In this document: positions 1 through 7,600 of the stretch, piece after piece
How the letters are laid out: every line of letters begins with the position of its first letter
Numbering within the stretch: the first letter of the stretch is position 1
Origin: Streptomyces europaeiscabiei
GTDB lineage: Bacteria > Actinomycetota > Actinomycetes > Streptomycetales > Streptomycetaceae
DNA length: 64,000 bases
Direction: 5' to 3'
NCBI RefSeq assembly: GCF_036346855.1
Contig: NZ_CP107841.1
Location: 3,166,001-3,230,000, forward strand
Notes under the pieces: model-generated
The model's input: only the letters and a program-made list of their open reading frames with translations
Databases searched by the model: none
Told to the model about the DNA's origin: nothing
Position numbers and translations under genes: made by a program

Positions 1-730
1 CTCCAGGTGCCTCCGGCTTCGGTGACCAGGCGGGTGGCCGTCTTGTCGTGGTGACCGAGGGCCTTCGCGATGACGGGGGCCGGGGCTTGAAGGACGAGTT
101 GGCGGATCGCGGAGGTCCGGCCGCGCTGCGGCGGCGCCGATCTCTCGCAGGTGGACCGGTGGCCAGGCCCTGCAGGAGGCGGACGACGTTGGGGTTGCGG
201 AGCCAGATCAGCCGACTCCTGGGCCGGTCCATCTCCAGCAGGGCAGTGACCAACGGTTGCAGCGAAACCCCGCCTGTTGCCCTGCTCCGCAGGAGCTTCG
301 ATTTTCCCCCGCCCTGAAGGACGGGGCATCCTCGAAGGAGATCAGGTGAAGGAGCGACACGGCCGGTGCCGTCGTCGAGGAGTCGGCCGAGGGCGGCGGC
401 GAGGGTGCAGCGTTCGCAGAGGCGCCCGCCGAGCAAGGACCCTTCGAAGCCCGCAGCGGTCGCAGAAGAAGTCGCGGGTGATGCCCGCGCAGTCGCGGCA
501 GACCGGTGCACCGGCATCGCTTCGGCCCGGCAACAGTCGGTCAGTTCGGCAGCCGGGGCAGCAACCGCGGACGCGCATTGCGCGTTCGTAGCAGGTTCGG
601 CAGATCGGACCGTCTGACCACTCGGCGGACTTCGCCGCCCGACGCCCGCAGCGTGCGCAGGTCCGGACGTGCCACCGCTCGTGCGAGGGATTCCATGATG
701 TGCCTTGCGGGAGGGCGGCCGCACGGACCT
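1..730 (-). pseudogene. Degenerate site-specific integrase/recombinase, cut by window edge
   Basis: Read on the minus strand, the fragments of one protein lie in different frames. A zinc-ribbon-rich N-terminal part (CxxC pairs: CARCG, CRTCY, CPGC, CRDC, CDRCG) lies at about 430-710. A 1-base shift near 430 separates it from a CERCTL continuation. A segment LVTALLEMDRP..LIWLRNPNVV follows at about 174-270, and a C-terminal part IRQLVLQAPAPVIAKALGHH..TATRL at 1-165 is in yet another frame. That C-terminus is the helical end of tyrosine-recombinase-like integrases found in Streptomyces, recalled from family knowledge and not searched. The catalytic core between the last two segments is missing. 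An insert of about 78 nt with two hairpins interrupts the gene (separate entry). Gene is non-functional. Confidence is good that it is decayed and moderate for the family. Confidence 0.6.
270..350. mobile_element. Two-hairpin IS200/IS605-like end remnant (MITE/PATE-like)
   Basis: Two imperfect palindromes lie inside the integrase remnant: GCTCC-gca-GGAGC at 284-296, and a hairpin at 307-326 with arms CCCCG and CGGGG plus an inner CC/GG pair. The second closely matches the hairpin CCCCGTCCTTCAGGGCGGGG that follows tnpB in Streptomyces IS605-type elements. No transposase is present. The insertion keeps the reading frame of the host gene (about 26 codons inserted between the VAPS and SLQPLV positions). 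It fits a non-autonomous or solo end of an IS200/IS605-group element. The exact boundaries are not determined. Confidence 0.45.
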
Positions 731-765
731 GGACGGTTGCGCGGGAGGAGGAGGCGACTGTTGCC

Positions 766-1185
766 TCACGGCGCCGGTACGGCGCCGATCTGCTGCATGA
801 GCCCGAGGAGATCGGGCTGACCCCGCTCTTTGACGATGCGTCCATCGGCCAGGTAGTAGAAGTTCATGGCCTGGACCGCGATCTTGTTGCCGGTGGCAGG
901 GATGCCGAAGAACTCGCCTTCGTGAGTGCCGCGCATGGTGAACCGTGCGGCCACCGTGCTGCCTTCGGTGATGCTCTCCTCCAGAGTCCACCGGACGTCG
1001 GGGAATGCGCTGCGCATCATCGCGATGATCTCCAGGTAGCCCTCGGGGCCCCGCAGCGGTTCAGCGTGACTGGGTGCGTGGAACACCGCGTCGGGGTCGA
1101 TGACCTCCCGGGCAAGGTCCTCGTCGGCTGTGTTGATGAACTCGACGAAGCGCTTCATCACTGATTCAACGGATTCCGGTGACAT
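766..1185 (-). CDS. SnoaL-like / NTF2-fold protein (ester-cyclase type)
   Basis: A 139-residue single-domain protein with the NTF2-like cone fold pattern of SnoaL-type polyketide-cyclase/ester-cyclase relatives: an N-terminal helix (VMKRFVEFINTAD), then DAVFHAP, GPEGYLEIIAMMRSAFPDVRW, a basic sheet core VAARFTMRGTHEGEFFGIPATG and a C-terminal NFYYLADGRIVKERGQPD. Substrate unknown. The start at 1185 is preferred because an AGAGG-like ribosome site lies just upstream; an in-frame upstream ATG at 1239 would run the gene towards the operator region. It is divergent from the padR gene, and two tandem palindromes lie between them, so it is probably part of the same PadR-controlled unit. Such proteins often accompany oxidoreductases like the one at 1897. 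Confidence 0.8.
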   Translation of the reverse strand: MSPESVESVMKRFVEFINTADEDLAREVIDPDAVFHAPSHAEPLRGPEGYLEIIAMMRSAFPDVRWTLEESITEGSTVAARFTMRGTHEGEFFGIPATGNKIAVQAMNFYYLADGRIVKERGQPDLLGLMQQIGAVPAP

Positions 1186-1249
1186 CTGCCTCTGCCTCTC
1201 TGCCTGCGTGGTGGTGTTCGAAGCGAACGGCAGGACCATGACGACAGTA

Positions 1250-1281
1250 ACATCGAATCGATGTGAACATCGTTTCGATGT
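1250..1281. promoter_or_regulatory. Tandem ACATCG-N3-CGATGT operators
   Basis: Two copies of a 15-bp palindrome, ACATCGAATCGATGT (1250-1264) and ACATCGTTTCGATGT (1267-1281), lie 2 bp apart between the divergent SnoaL-like and PadR genes and just ahead of the padR start. The arrangement is typical for autoregulation by a dimeric regulator; the assignment to the adjacent PadR protein is inferred from position. Confidence 0.6.
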
Positions 1282-1295
1282 GTCATCCTGGAGGG

Positions 1296-1874
1296 ATGCT
1301 GGAACTCTCCATACTCGGCTTCCTGGCCGCAGGCCCCCTTCCCGGACACGAGCTGCGCCGCCGCGTCACGCACCTCACCGGATACAGCCGACCGGTCAGC
1401 GACGGCACCCTCTACCCGGCGATCAACCGCCTGACCAAGGCCGGACTGATTCAGCGGCGACCCGCGCCGGAAGCAGGAGGCGGCCGGTATGTGCTGAACC
1501 TGACCGACACGGGCCGCGAGGACATGCTCCGGCGGCTGCGCGAGCCGGCCGAGCACGAACTCACCGACTTCCCCCGCTGGTTCACGATCCTGGCCTTCCT
1601 CTCCCTGCTCCCGGACGTGGCCGACCAGCACGCGGTGCTCAGGCGCCGGCTCGCCTTCCTGGAGGAATCGGCGAGCTTCTTCTACGACGGAGACAAGCCG
1701 CTGCGCGCCGAGGAGGTCGCAGACCCCTACCGGCGCGGCATGCTGCTCACCGCCCGCGCCACCAGCCAGGCCGAACGAACCTGGATCCGCGAGTCCCTCG
1801 GCCAGGGCACCCCCGAGCCCGGCCCCACGCGCGACCCACACGCCTCCTCCCCGCTCGACGCATCGGCGAGCTGA
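1296..1874 (+). CDS. PadR-family transcriptional regulator
   Basis: A 192-residue PadR regulator. The N-terminus MLELSILGFLAAGPLPGHEL is the family signature, followed by a winged helix (SDGTLYPAINRLTKAGLIQR, wing AGGGRYVLNLTDTG) to about residue 75. A C-terminal helical PadR_C region (ILAFLSLLPD..LRRRLAFLEESASFF) serves dimerisation. The start at 1296 matches the family N-terminus; a GGAGGG directly abuts this ATG, so spacing is poor, and in-frame ATGs at 1263 and 1278 lie inside the operators. It is followed after 22 bp by a quinone oxidoreductase on the same strand. PadR proteins usually repress and release DNA on binding phenolic or drug-like ligands, so this one probably controls itself, the reductase and the divergent SnoaL-like gene. 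Confidence 0.9.
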   Translation: MLELSILGFLAAGPLPGHELRRRVTHLTGYSRPVSDGTLYPAINRLTKAGLIQRRPAPEAGGGRYVLNLTDTGREDMLRRLREPAEHELTDFPRWFTILAFLSLLPDVADQHAVLRRRLAFLEESASFFYDGDKPLRAEEVADPYRRGMLLTARATSQAERTWIRESLGQGTPEPGPTRDPHASSPLDASAS

Positions 1875-1896
1875 CAGACAACGAAAGGCGCCCCCC

Positions 1897-2877
1897 ATGC
1901 TTGCTTCCTGGTACGACGCACAAGGCAAGGCCACCGAGGTACTGCAGGTCGGTGAACTGCCTGACCCCACCCCCGGCCCTGGCGAGGTCCGGGTCCGCGT
2001 CACCGTCTCGGGGGTGAACCCCGGCGACACCAAGAAGCGCACTGGCTGGACCGGCTCCGGCATGCCCTACCCGCGAGTGATCCCGCACAGCGACGCCGCC
2101 GGCGTGATCGACGCGGTCGGCCACGGAGTCGACGAGCGCCGCAGGGGGCAGCGCGTGTGGGTGTACGGCGCCCAGTCCTACCGGGCCTTCGGTACCGCCG
2201 CCCAGTACGCAGTCGTGCCCGCCGGCCTCACCGTCCCGCTGCCCGACCACCTCTCCGACGATCTCGGCGCGAGCCTGGGCATCCCCGGCATCACCGCGCA
2301 CCGCAGCGTGTTCGCCGACGGCCCCGTCGATGGCAAGGTCGTCCTGGTCAACGGGGCCCTGGGCGGGGTCGGCTCGCCGGCAGCCCAGCTCGCCGCCTGG
2401 GGTGGGGCCACCGTCATCGGCACCGTCCGCCGCACAGCCGACCTGGACCGGGTCGATCCGGCGGTCATCTCACACTCCGTCGCCCTCGACGCCGCCGACC
2501 CGGCCGCCGAGATCCTCGCCCACGCCCCCGCCGGGGTGGACCGGATCATCGAGGTGTCCCTGTCCGACAACGCCGACCTCGACAACGCCGTCGCCGCCAA
2601 CGGCGCAACCATCGCCGCCTACGCCACCCGCGCCGACCGCACCGAAATCCCCTTCTGGACCCTGCTGTTCAACAACGTCACCCTGCGCCTGATCGGCAGC
2701 GACGACTTCCCCGCCGACGCCAAACTCCAGGCCGCCCGTGATCTGGCCTCCGCGGCCGCCGTCGGCGCGCTTACCGTCGATGTCGGCGACCGCTACCCGC
2801 TCGCCGACATCGCCAAGGCCCACGACCGCGTCGACGCCGGCGGCCGCGGCCGCGTTCTCATCGACATCCCCCGATAA
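1897..2877 (+). CDS. Zinc-independent MDR oxidoreductase (NADPH:quinone reductase-like)
   Basis: A 326-residue medium-chain dehydrogenase/reductase. The GroES-like domain spans about residues 1-125 (PGPGEVRVRVTVSGVNPGD, HSDAAGVIDAVG) and the Rossmann domain follows (KVVLVNGALGGVGSPAAQLA, the quinone-reductase-type nucleotide motif, near 150-170). The catalytic zinc ligands of alcohol dehydrogenases are absent, as in quinone reductases/zeta-crystallins. It probably reduces quinones or enones using NADPH in the cytosol. It sits 22 bp behind padR, so is likely co-transcribed and induced by the regulator's ligand. The family is clear, the substrate is not. Confidence 0.9.
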   Translation: MLASWYDAQGKATEVLQVGELPDPTPGPGEVRVRVTVSGVNPGDTKKRTGWTGSGMPYPRVIPHSDAAGVIDAVGHGVDERRRGQRVWVYGAQSYRAFGTAAQYAVVPAGLTVPLPDHLSDDLGASLGIPGITAHRSVFADGPVDGKVVLVNGALGGVGSPAAQLAAWGGATVIGTVRRTADLDRVDPAVISHSVALDAADPAAEILAHAPAGVDRIIEVSLSDNADLDNAVAANGATIAAYATRADRTEIPFWTLLFNNVTLRLIGSDDFPADAKLQAARDLASAAAVGALTVDVGDRYPLADIAKAHDRVDAGGRGRVLIDIPR

Positions 2878-2886
2878 GGCTCTGGA

Positions 2887-3009
2887 AGGCCACCCGGCGC
2901 CACCCGCCGGCCCTGGTCATCGGCTACGGCCGACTCGCCCCTACCCGCGCGCAGCGGGCAGCGGGCAGCCCAGCAGATCGCGGAGGTCCTCCGCGAGCTT
3001 CGCCCATGA
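2887..3009 (+). pseudogene. Possible 3' remnant of a MocR/aminotransferase-type gene
   Basis: Conceptual translation gives HPPALVIGYGRLAP and, in another frame, AAQQIAEVLRELRP followed by a stop. Together they resemble the extreme C-terminus of MocR-type GntR regulators with an aminotransferase domain. A frameshift near 2945-2960 and the lack of any upstream part indicate a decayed tail. Short, so tentative. The remaining sequence up to 3071 shows nothing else. Confidence 0.3.
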
Positions 3010-3071
3010 GCAGAAGCCCCGCCGACCTGACGAGCATCAGCCCGCCGGACAGGTGAGCGCCGGCGACCGCT

Positions 3072-3498
3072 TCAGTCAGCGCCGACCCGGCACTCGAACC
3101 ACACGGTCTTGCCTCCGCCACCCCTGGGCCCCACCCCCCACTTGTCGGACACCGCGCCCAACAGCGTGAGGCCGCGCCCGCGTTCCGAGTCCGGCGGCAG
3201 GTCGTCCCGCACGACGGGGAGCCGAGCCGACCCGTCCCCCACCTCCACCCGCACCCCGGCCGCCGCCCGCAGCAACAGCAGCGTGCACCGCCGGTCCGGG
3301 ACATGCCGTACGACGTTGGCGAGCAGCTCCGTCACGCCCAGCTCGACGGCGTCGGTCAGCTCCGCCAGCTCCCACTCGTCGAGATACGAGCGGACGATAC
3401 GGCGGACGTGATGCGCCGAGTGCTCACCGACGGTGAGGCTGATCCGGTACTGGGCGGGTGGGGCACCCAGGAGGAAGGGGGGGAAAGTATGCGTTCAC
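3072..3498 (-). pseudogene. RsbW-like ATP-binding protein (anti-sigma type), frameshifted in a G7 run
   Basis: The minus strand encodes a GHKL-ATPase of the small RsbW/SpoIIAB-like class: VTELLANVVRHV (N box), VEVGDGSARLP (G1 region) and SERGRGLTLL (G2 region). From the GTG at 3335 only 87 residues are open. Reading on upstream gives the rest of the domain (QYRISLTVGEHSAHHVRRIV), but no start codon before a stop. If the seven-G run at 3477-3483 held six G, translation from a GTG at 3498 would give one continuous 141-residue protein, the usual size for the family. So the gene is either a recent one-base frameshift, a sequencing error or slippage-dependent. It is divergent from the HTH/DUF5753 gene, the usual partner arrangement in WhiJ-like clusters. 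Confidence 0.65.
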
Positions 3499-3590
3499 GC
3501 CACAAGACTGACCCGGCATGGCTACTGTCAGCCACAGAGCGGACACAACCTGTTGAAGAGTGGGTTCAAGCTAGACGGAGGGCACCGCAC

Positions 3591-4439
3591 GTGACCCAGA
3601 TCCACACCCTCGATCCCGGCGCCTCACCACTGGACTACTACGGCTACGAGTTGCGGCGCTGCCGCGAGGCCGCGAGCCTGACGCAGAAGCAGTTGGGGGA
3701 CATCCTCGGGTACACCGCGTCGCTGGTGGGGCAGATCGAGACCGCGAGAAAGTGCCCGACGCTGGAGTTCAGCGAGCGGGTGGATGTGGCGCTGGAGACG
3801 GGCGGGCTGCTGTCCCGGCTGGCTGTGCTGGTGATGCGTCATCAACTTCCGGCATGGTTCCAGCAGGTGGCGGAGCTGGAGGTTCGGGCCGCCGAGATCT
3901 GCTCGTTCCAGACGCACATGGTCCTTGGTCTCCTCCAGACGGAGAAGTACGCAAGGGCCGTGCTGGGCAGCCTTGACAAGTCCGATCTTGACGATCGCGT
4001 CGCTGTACGGCTGGCCCGCCAACGCGTCTTCGAGAAGGAGGATCCTCCCACGTTCTGGGCCATCCTCAGTGAGGCCGCGCTCTACCAAGAGATCGGCGGC
4101 GCGGACGTCATGCGAGGCCAACTGCGAAAACTGTTGGCGTCCGAGAGCAACCCACGGATCAACATCCAAGTGCTGCCATTCTCGGCAGGAGCCCACGTGG
4201 GGCTACAAGGCTCGTTCGACCTCTATCGCTTCGAACGCGACCCAGCCATCGTTTACACCGAGGGCTACGGGCGTGGGCATCCGACCGCCGACCGAGCCAC
4301 CGCCAGGGACTGCTCGCTCCGTTACGATCATTTGCAAGCCGCTGCACTGTCCCTCGGGGACTCGGCGGAGCTGATCCGACGTGTGATGGAGGAACGCTAT
4401 GAGGGACAACGTGAATCTGGGCGCGATCCAGTGGCGTAA
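3591..4439 (+). CDS. WhiJ-like HTH regulator with DUF5753 domain
   Basis: A 282-residue protein. Residues about 15-75 form an XRE-type helix-turn-helix (LRRCREAASLTQKQLGDILGYTASLVGQIE). The remainder is the DUF5753 domain (EVRAAEICSFQTHMVLGLLQTEKYARAV, RQRVFEKEDPPTFWAILSEAALYQEIGG, INIQVLPFSAGAHVGLQGSF). The GTG at 3591 is chosen because GGAGGG lies 8 nt upstream; the frame stays open upstream (for example ATG at 3489), overlapping the divergent ATPase gene. The 3' end overlaps the DUF397 gene by 41 bp, implying translational coupling. In Streptomyces such pairs are paralogous to WhiJ/AbaA-like developmental regulators, where the small protein is thought to modulate the HTH protein. Confidence 0.92.
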   Translation: MTQIHTLDPGASPLDYYGYELRRCREAASLTQKQLGDILGYTASLVGQIETARKCPTLEFSERVDVALETGGLLSRLAVLVMRHQLPAWFQQVAELEVRAAEICSFQTHMVLGLLQTEKYARAVLGSLDKSDLDDRVAVRLARQRVFEKEDPPTFWAILSEAALYQEIGGADVMRGQLRKLLASESNPRINIQVLPFSAGAHVGLQGSFDLYRFERDPAIVYTEGYGRGHPTADRATARDCSLRYDHLQAAALSLGDSAELIRRVMEERYEGQRESGRDPVA

Positions 4440-4680
4440 GTCCAGCTACAGCGGCGATCAGGGCGGCCAATGCGTCGAATGCGCCCCCCTCGGCCTCCTT
4501 GCCTGGCGCAAGTCGTCGCACAGCAGCGACCAGGGCGGTGAGTGCGTAGAGATCACCGAAACCCCCTGCCCCATCATCGCCATCCGCGACTCCAAGAACC
4601 CCATGGGACCCCAACTCACCTTGGCCCCCGCCGCGTTCAACACCTTCCTCGGCTGGGCCGCGTCAGCAGACGCCGCCTGA
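4399..4680 (+). CDS. DUF397 small acidic protein
   Basis: A 93-residue protein carrying two copies of the DUF397 hallmark: WRKSSYSGDQGGQCVE (near residue 12) and WRKSSHSSDQGGECVEI (near residue 36), then the family ending RDSKNPMGPQLTLAPAAFNTFL. The first copy is short, so this is one complete domain preceded by a partial duplicate. It overlaps the upstream HTH gene by 41 bp and its stop overlaps the convergent STAND gene by 18 bp. DUF397 proteins are the standard partners of WhiJ-like regulators; the molecular role is not established. It is likely cytosolic. Confidence 0.9.
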   Translation: MRDNVNLGAIQWRKSSYSGDQGGQCVECAPLGLLAWRKSSHSSDQGGECVEITETPCPIIAIRDSKNPMGPQLTLAPAAFNTFLGWAASADAA

Positions 4681-7600
4681 CTCCTGGTCCGGGAGGTACA
4701 GCGCCCGCTCCTGCTGGGTGAGGTCGCGGTGGACGGCTCGGCAGATGTGGGTGACCGCCTCGGCCGGGCGGGGCAGGTCCGCGTTCCACAGGCTCAGGCG
4801 GCTGCGGTAGTCGCCGACCGCGAGGGTGCGGCCGTCGGGGCTGAACGCCAGCCTCGCCCCGCCCCCGCCGGGGAAGGTCGCGCGGGCGTATCTCGTGGTG
4901 GTGTCCCACAGCCGTACCGCGCTGCCGCCGGCCGTGGCGAGGGTACGGCCATCGGGACTGAACGCCAGCTCGACCGGCCCCTCCGTGAGGCTCACGGTGA
5001 GCGTGGCGTCGAGTTCTCCCGTGTCGGTGTTCCACAGCTGAACCCTGCCGTCGGAGCCGGCTGCGGCGAGAGTGCGGCCGTCCGGGCTGAAGGCCATCGA
5101 CTGCACCTGCTGGAACATCATGAACGGGCCGCCCTCCGCCCTCTTCGGCGAGGCGCTGCCCGCGGGTTCGGTGAGCGTGGACCGGACGCGCCCGGTGGCG
5201 GGGTCACGGAGCCGGATCTCCCGGTCCCGGCCTCCGGTGGTGGCGAAGACGTCACCAGAAGGGCTGAAGGCCAGCGGCGAGCCCTCTTCGGCTTTGGGGA
5301 GTTCGACGCGGGGGCGCCCGGTCCGGGCGTCCCACAGCACCAGGCCGTCGCCCACCGTGACCAGTGTCTTTCCGTCGGGGCTGAACGCCATCCCGTTGAT
5401 GAACCGGTCTGGCAGAGTGGTCCGCAGCCGTCGGGTGGCCACGTCCCACAGCTGCCCCCGGGCGCTGTCCATGACGGCCAGGGTCCTGCCGTCGGGGCTG
5501 AAGAGAAGCGGCCCCCCTTCGTCCGGCCCGTCGGCGAGGGTGGCTCGCGTACGGCGGGTGGCCGTGTCCCACAGCCGGACCACACCGACGGTCTTCCAGT
5601 CGTCGGCGGTCGTCCGGACGCTGCTGGTGGCGATGGTGTCGCCGTCGGGGCTGAACACCACCGACTGCAGGTCTCCTCCCGGCACCTTCAGCGTGGCTCG
5701 GGGGCGGTTCCTGCCCACGTTCCACAGCCGGATCCCGACGTCACCGCCGCCGAAGCTGTCGGCCTCGTTGCCCGTCGCCAGTTCGTCCCCGTCGGGGCTG
5801 AACGCCACCGACATCACGGGGCTGGTGTGGCCGGTGAGGGTGGCGTCCGCGCGTCCGGTGGCGAGGTCCCACAGGCGTACCGTGCCGTCGTAGCTACCGG
5901 CGGCCAGGGTCTTGCCGTCCGGGTCGAACGCCATGGACTCGACGCGGCTGCTGGCACTGGTGAGGGTGGTCCGCTGCTTGCCGTCGGCCACGGCCCACAG
6001 ATGGACGGTGCCGTCCTCGGTGCCGGTGGCCAGGATCTTCCCGTCGGAGTCGAACGCCAGTGAACTGACCACCCCTGTACTGCTCTTGAGGGTGGACAGC
6101 ACTCTTCCCGTGTCCAGGTCCCACAGTTGCGCGGTGTGGTCCCGGGTGCTGGTGGCGAGGGTGCGCCCGTCGGGGCTGAACGCCACCGCCATCTCCAGAC
6201 CGGTGGGGCCCCTGAGGGTGGTCGCGACGCGGCCGGTGGCCACGTCCAGCACCCGCCCGCTCTCCGTGACGGCCAGCGCGCGGCCGTCACCGTCGAAGCC
6301 GACCGCCGCCATGTTGTCCTCGTCGGGCTCACGGACGGCGACCGACGCCCGTACGCGCCCGGTGTCCAGGTCCCGCAGCCGTGCGTCGTCATTGTGACTG
6401 GTGGCGAAGGTTCTGCCGTCGGGGCCGAAGGCCACGGTGCGTACGACGTCGGGGTTGTCCGCGATCTTGCGTCCGGCCAGCACCTTCCGGGTACGGCCGG
6501 TCGCCGTGTCCCACAGCCGTACCGTGCCGTCATAGCCGCCGCTGGCGAGGGTCTTCCCGTCGGGGCTGTAGGCCAGGGTGGAAACGGTTCCGGTATGTCC
6601 GGTCAGCCGGCGTTCCAGCGGGACGGCCGCGGCGGCGTACAGGCTCCGCGTGGCCTCGCGGGTGGGGCTCGTCCGGTACGCCTTGACGGCCAGCAGCGAG
6701 GCGAGGTCGGTGTCGCTCTCCAACAGCGCGGCGGACTGTGCCGCCAACTGTCGCGACAGGCCCTCGCGTTGGGCGTTCACGGCACTCTGGCGCTGCCAGT
6801 AGGCGACGGCCGTGGCGGTCAGGGCGAGGGCGAGGAGGCAGGCCAGGGAGGTGACGAGGACACGCAGGCGTCGCGTGGTGCGGGCCCTGGCCCGTTCCTC
6901 CTGGTCGAGGGCGGTGAGACTCGCCGTGAGGAAGGCGGCCTCCTGGTCGGTCAGGTCGTCGGTGTGGCGCGGGCCCCCGAAGTACTCCCGCGCCGTGACG
7001 AGCCGGCTGCCCCGGTACAGCGCGCCCGTGTCGCAGCCCAGCTCCTCCCAGGACCGGGCCGCGTCGGTCAGTTGCCGGTGGGCGCGCAGACGGTCCCGGT
7101 CCTCCTCGATCCAGCCGCGCAGCCGGGGCCAGGCGGTGATGAGCGCCTCGTGGGCGACTTCGACGGTCGGGCCGTCGAGGGTGAGGAGGCGGGCCCGGGT
7201 GAGGGCCTCCAGAACCTGGGCGACCTCCGCCCGACCGGTGCCCGTGGTCTCCAGCTCGGCCCTGGCGGCGGGCCGGCGCGTGTCGGGCGTGCCGTCGCCC
7301 GGGGAGATCAGCCGCAGCAGCACCCGGCGGGCCGTGGCGGCCTCGCCGTCGGTGAACCGGCCGTACATGTCCTCGGCGGTCTTGGCGATGGCTCCGTCCA
7401 GGCCACCGGCCGCCTCGTACCCGGCGAGGGTCAGCGTCTTGCCCCGGCGCCGCCGCCAGGTCTCCAGCAGGACGTGCGACAACAGCGGCAGACCGCCGGG
7501 CGCGTCGGTGATCTCGTCGACCAGCCGCGTGGTCAGCGCCCGTTCCACGGTCAGCCCGGCGGCCGCGGCCGGCTTGACGACGACCTCGCGCAGCTCCGCC

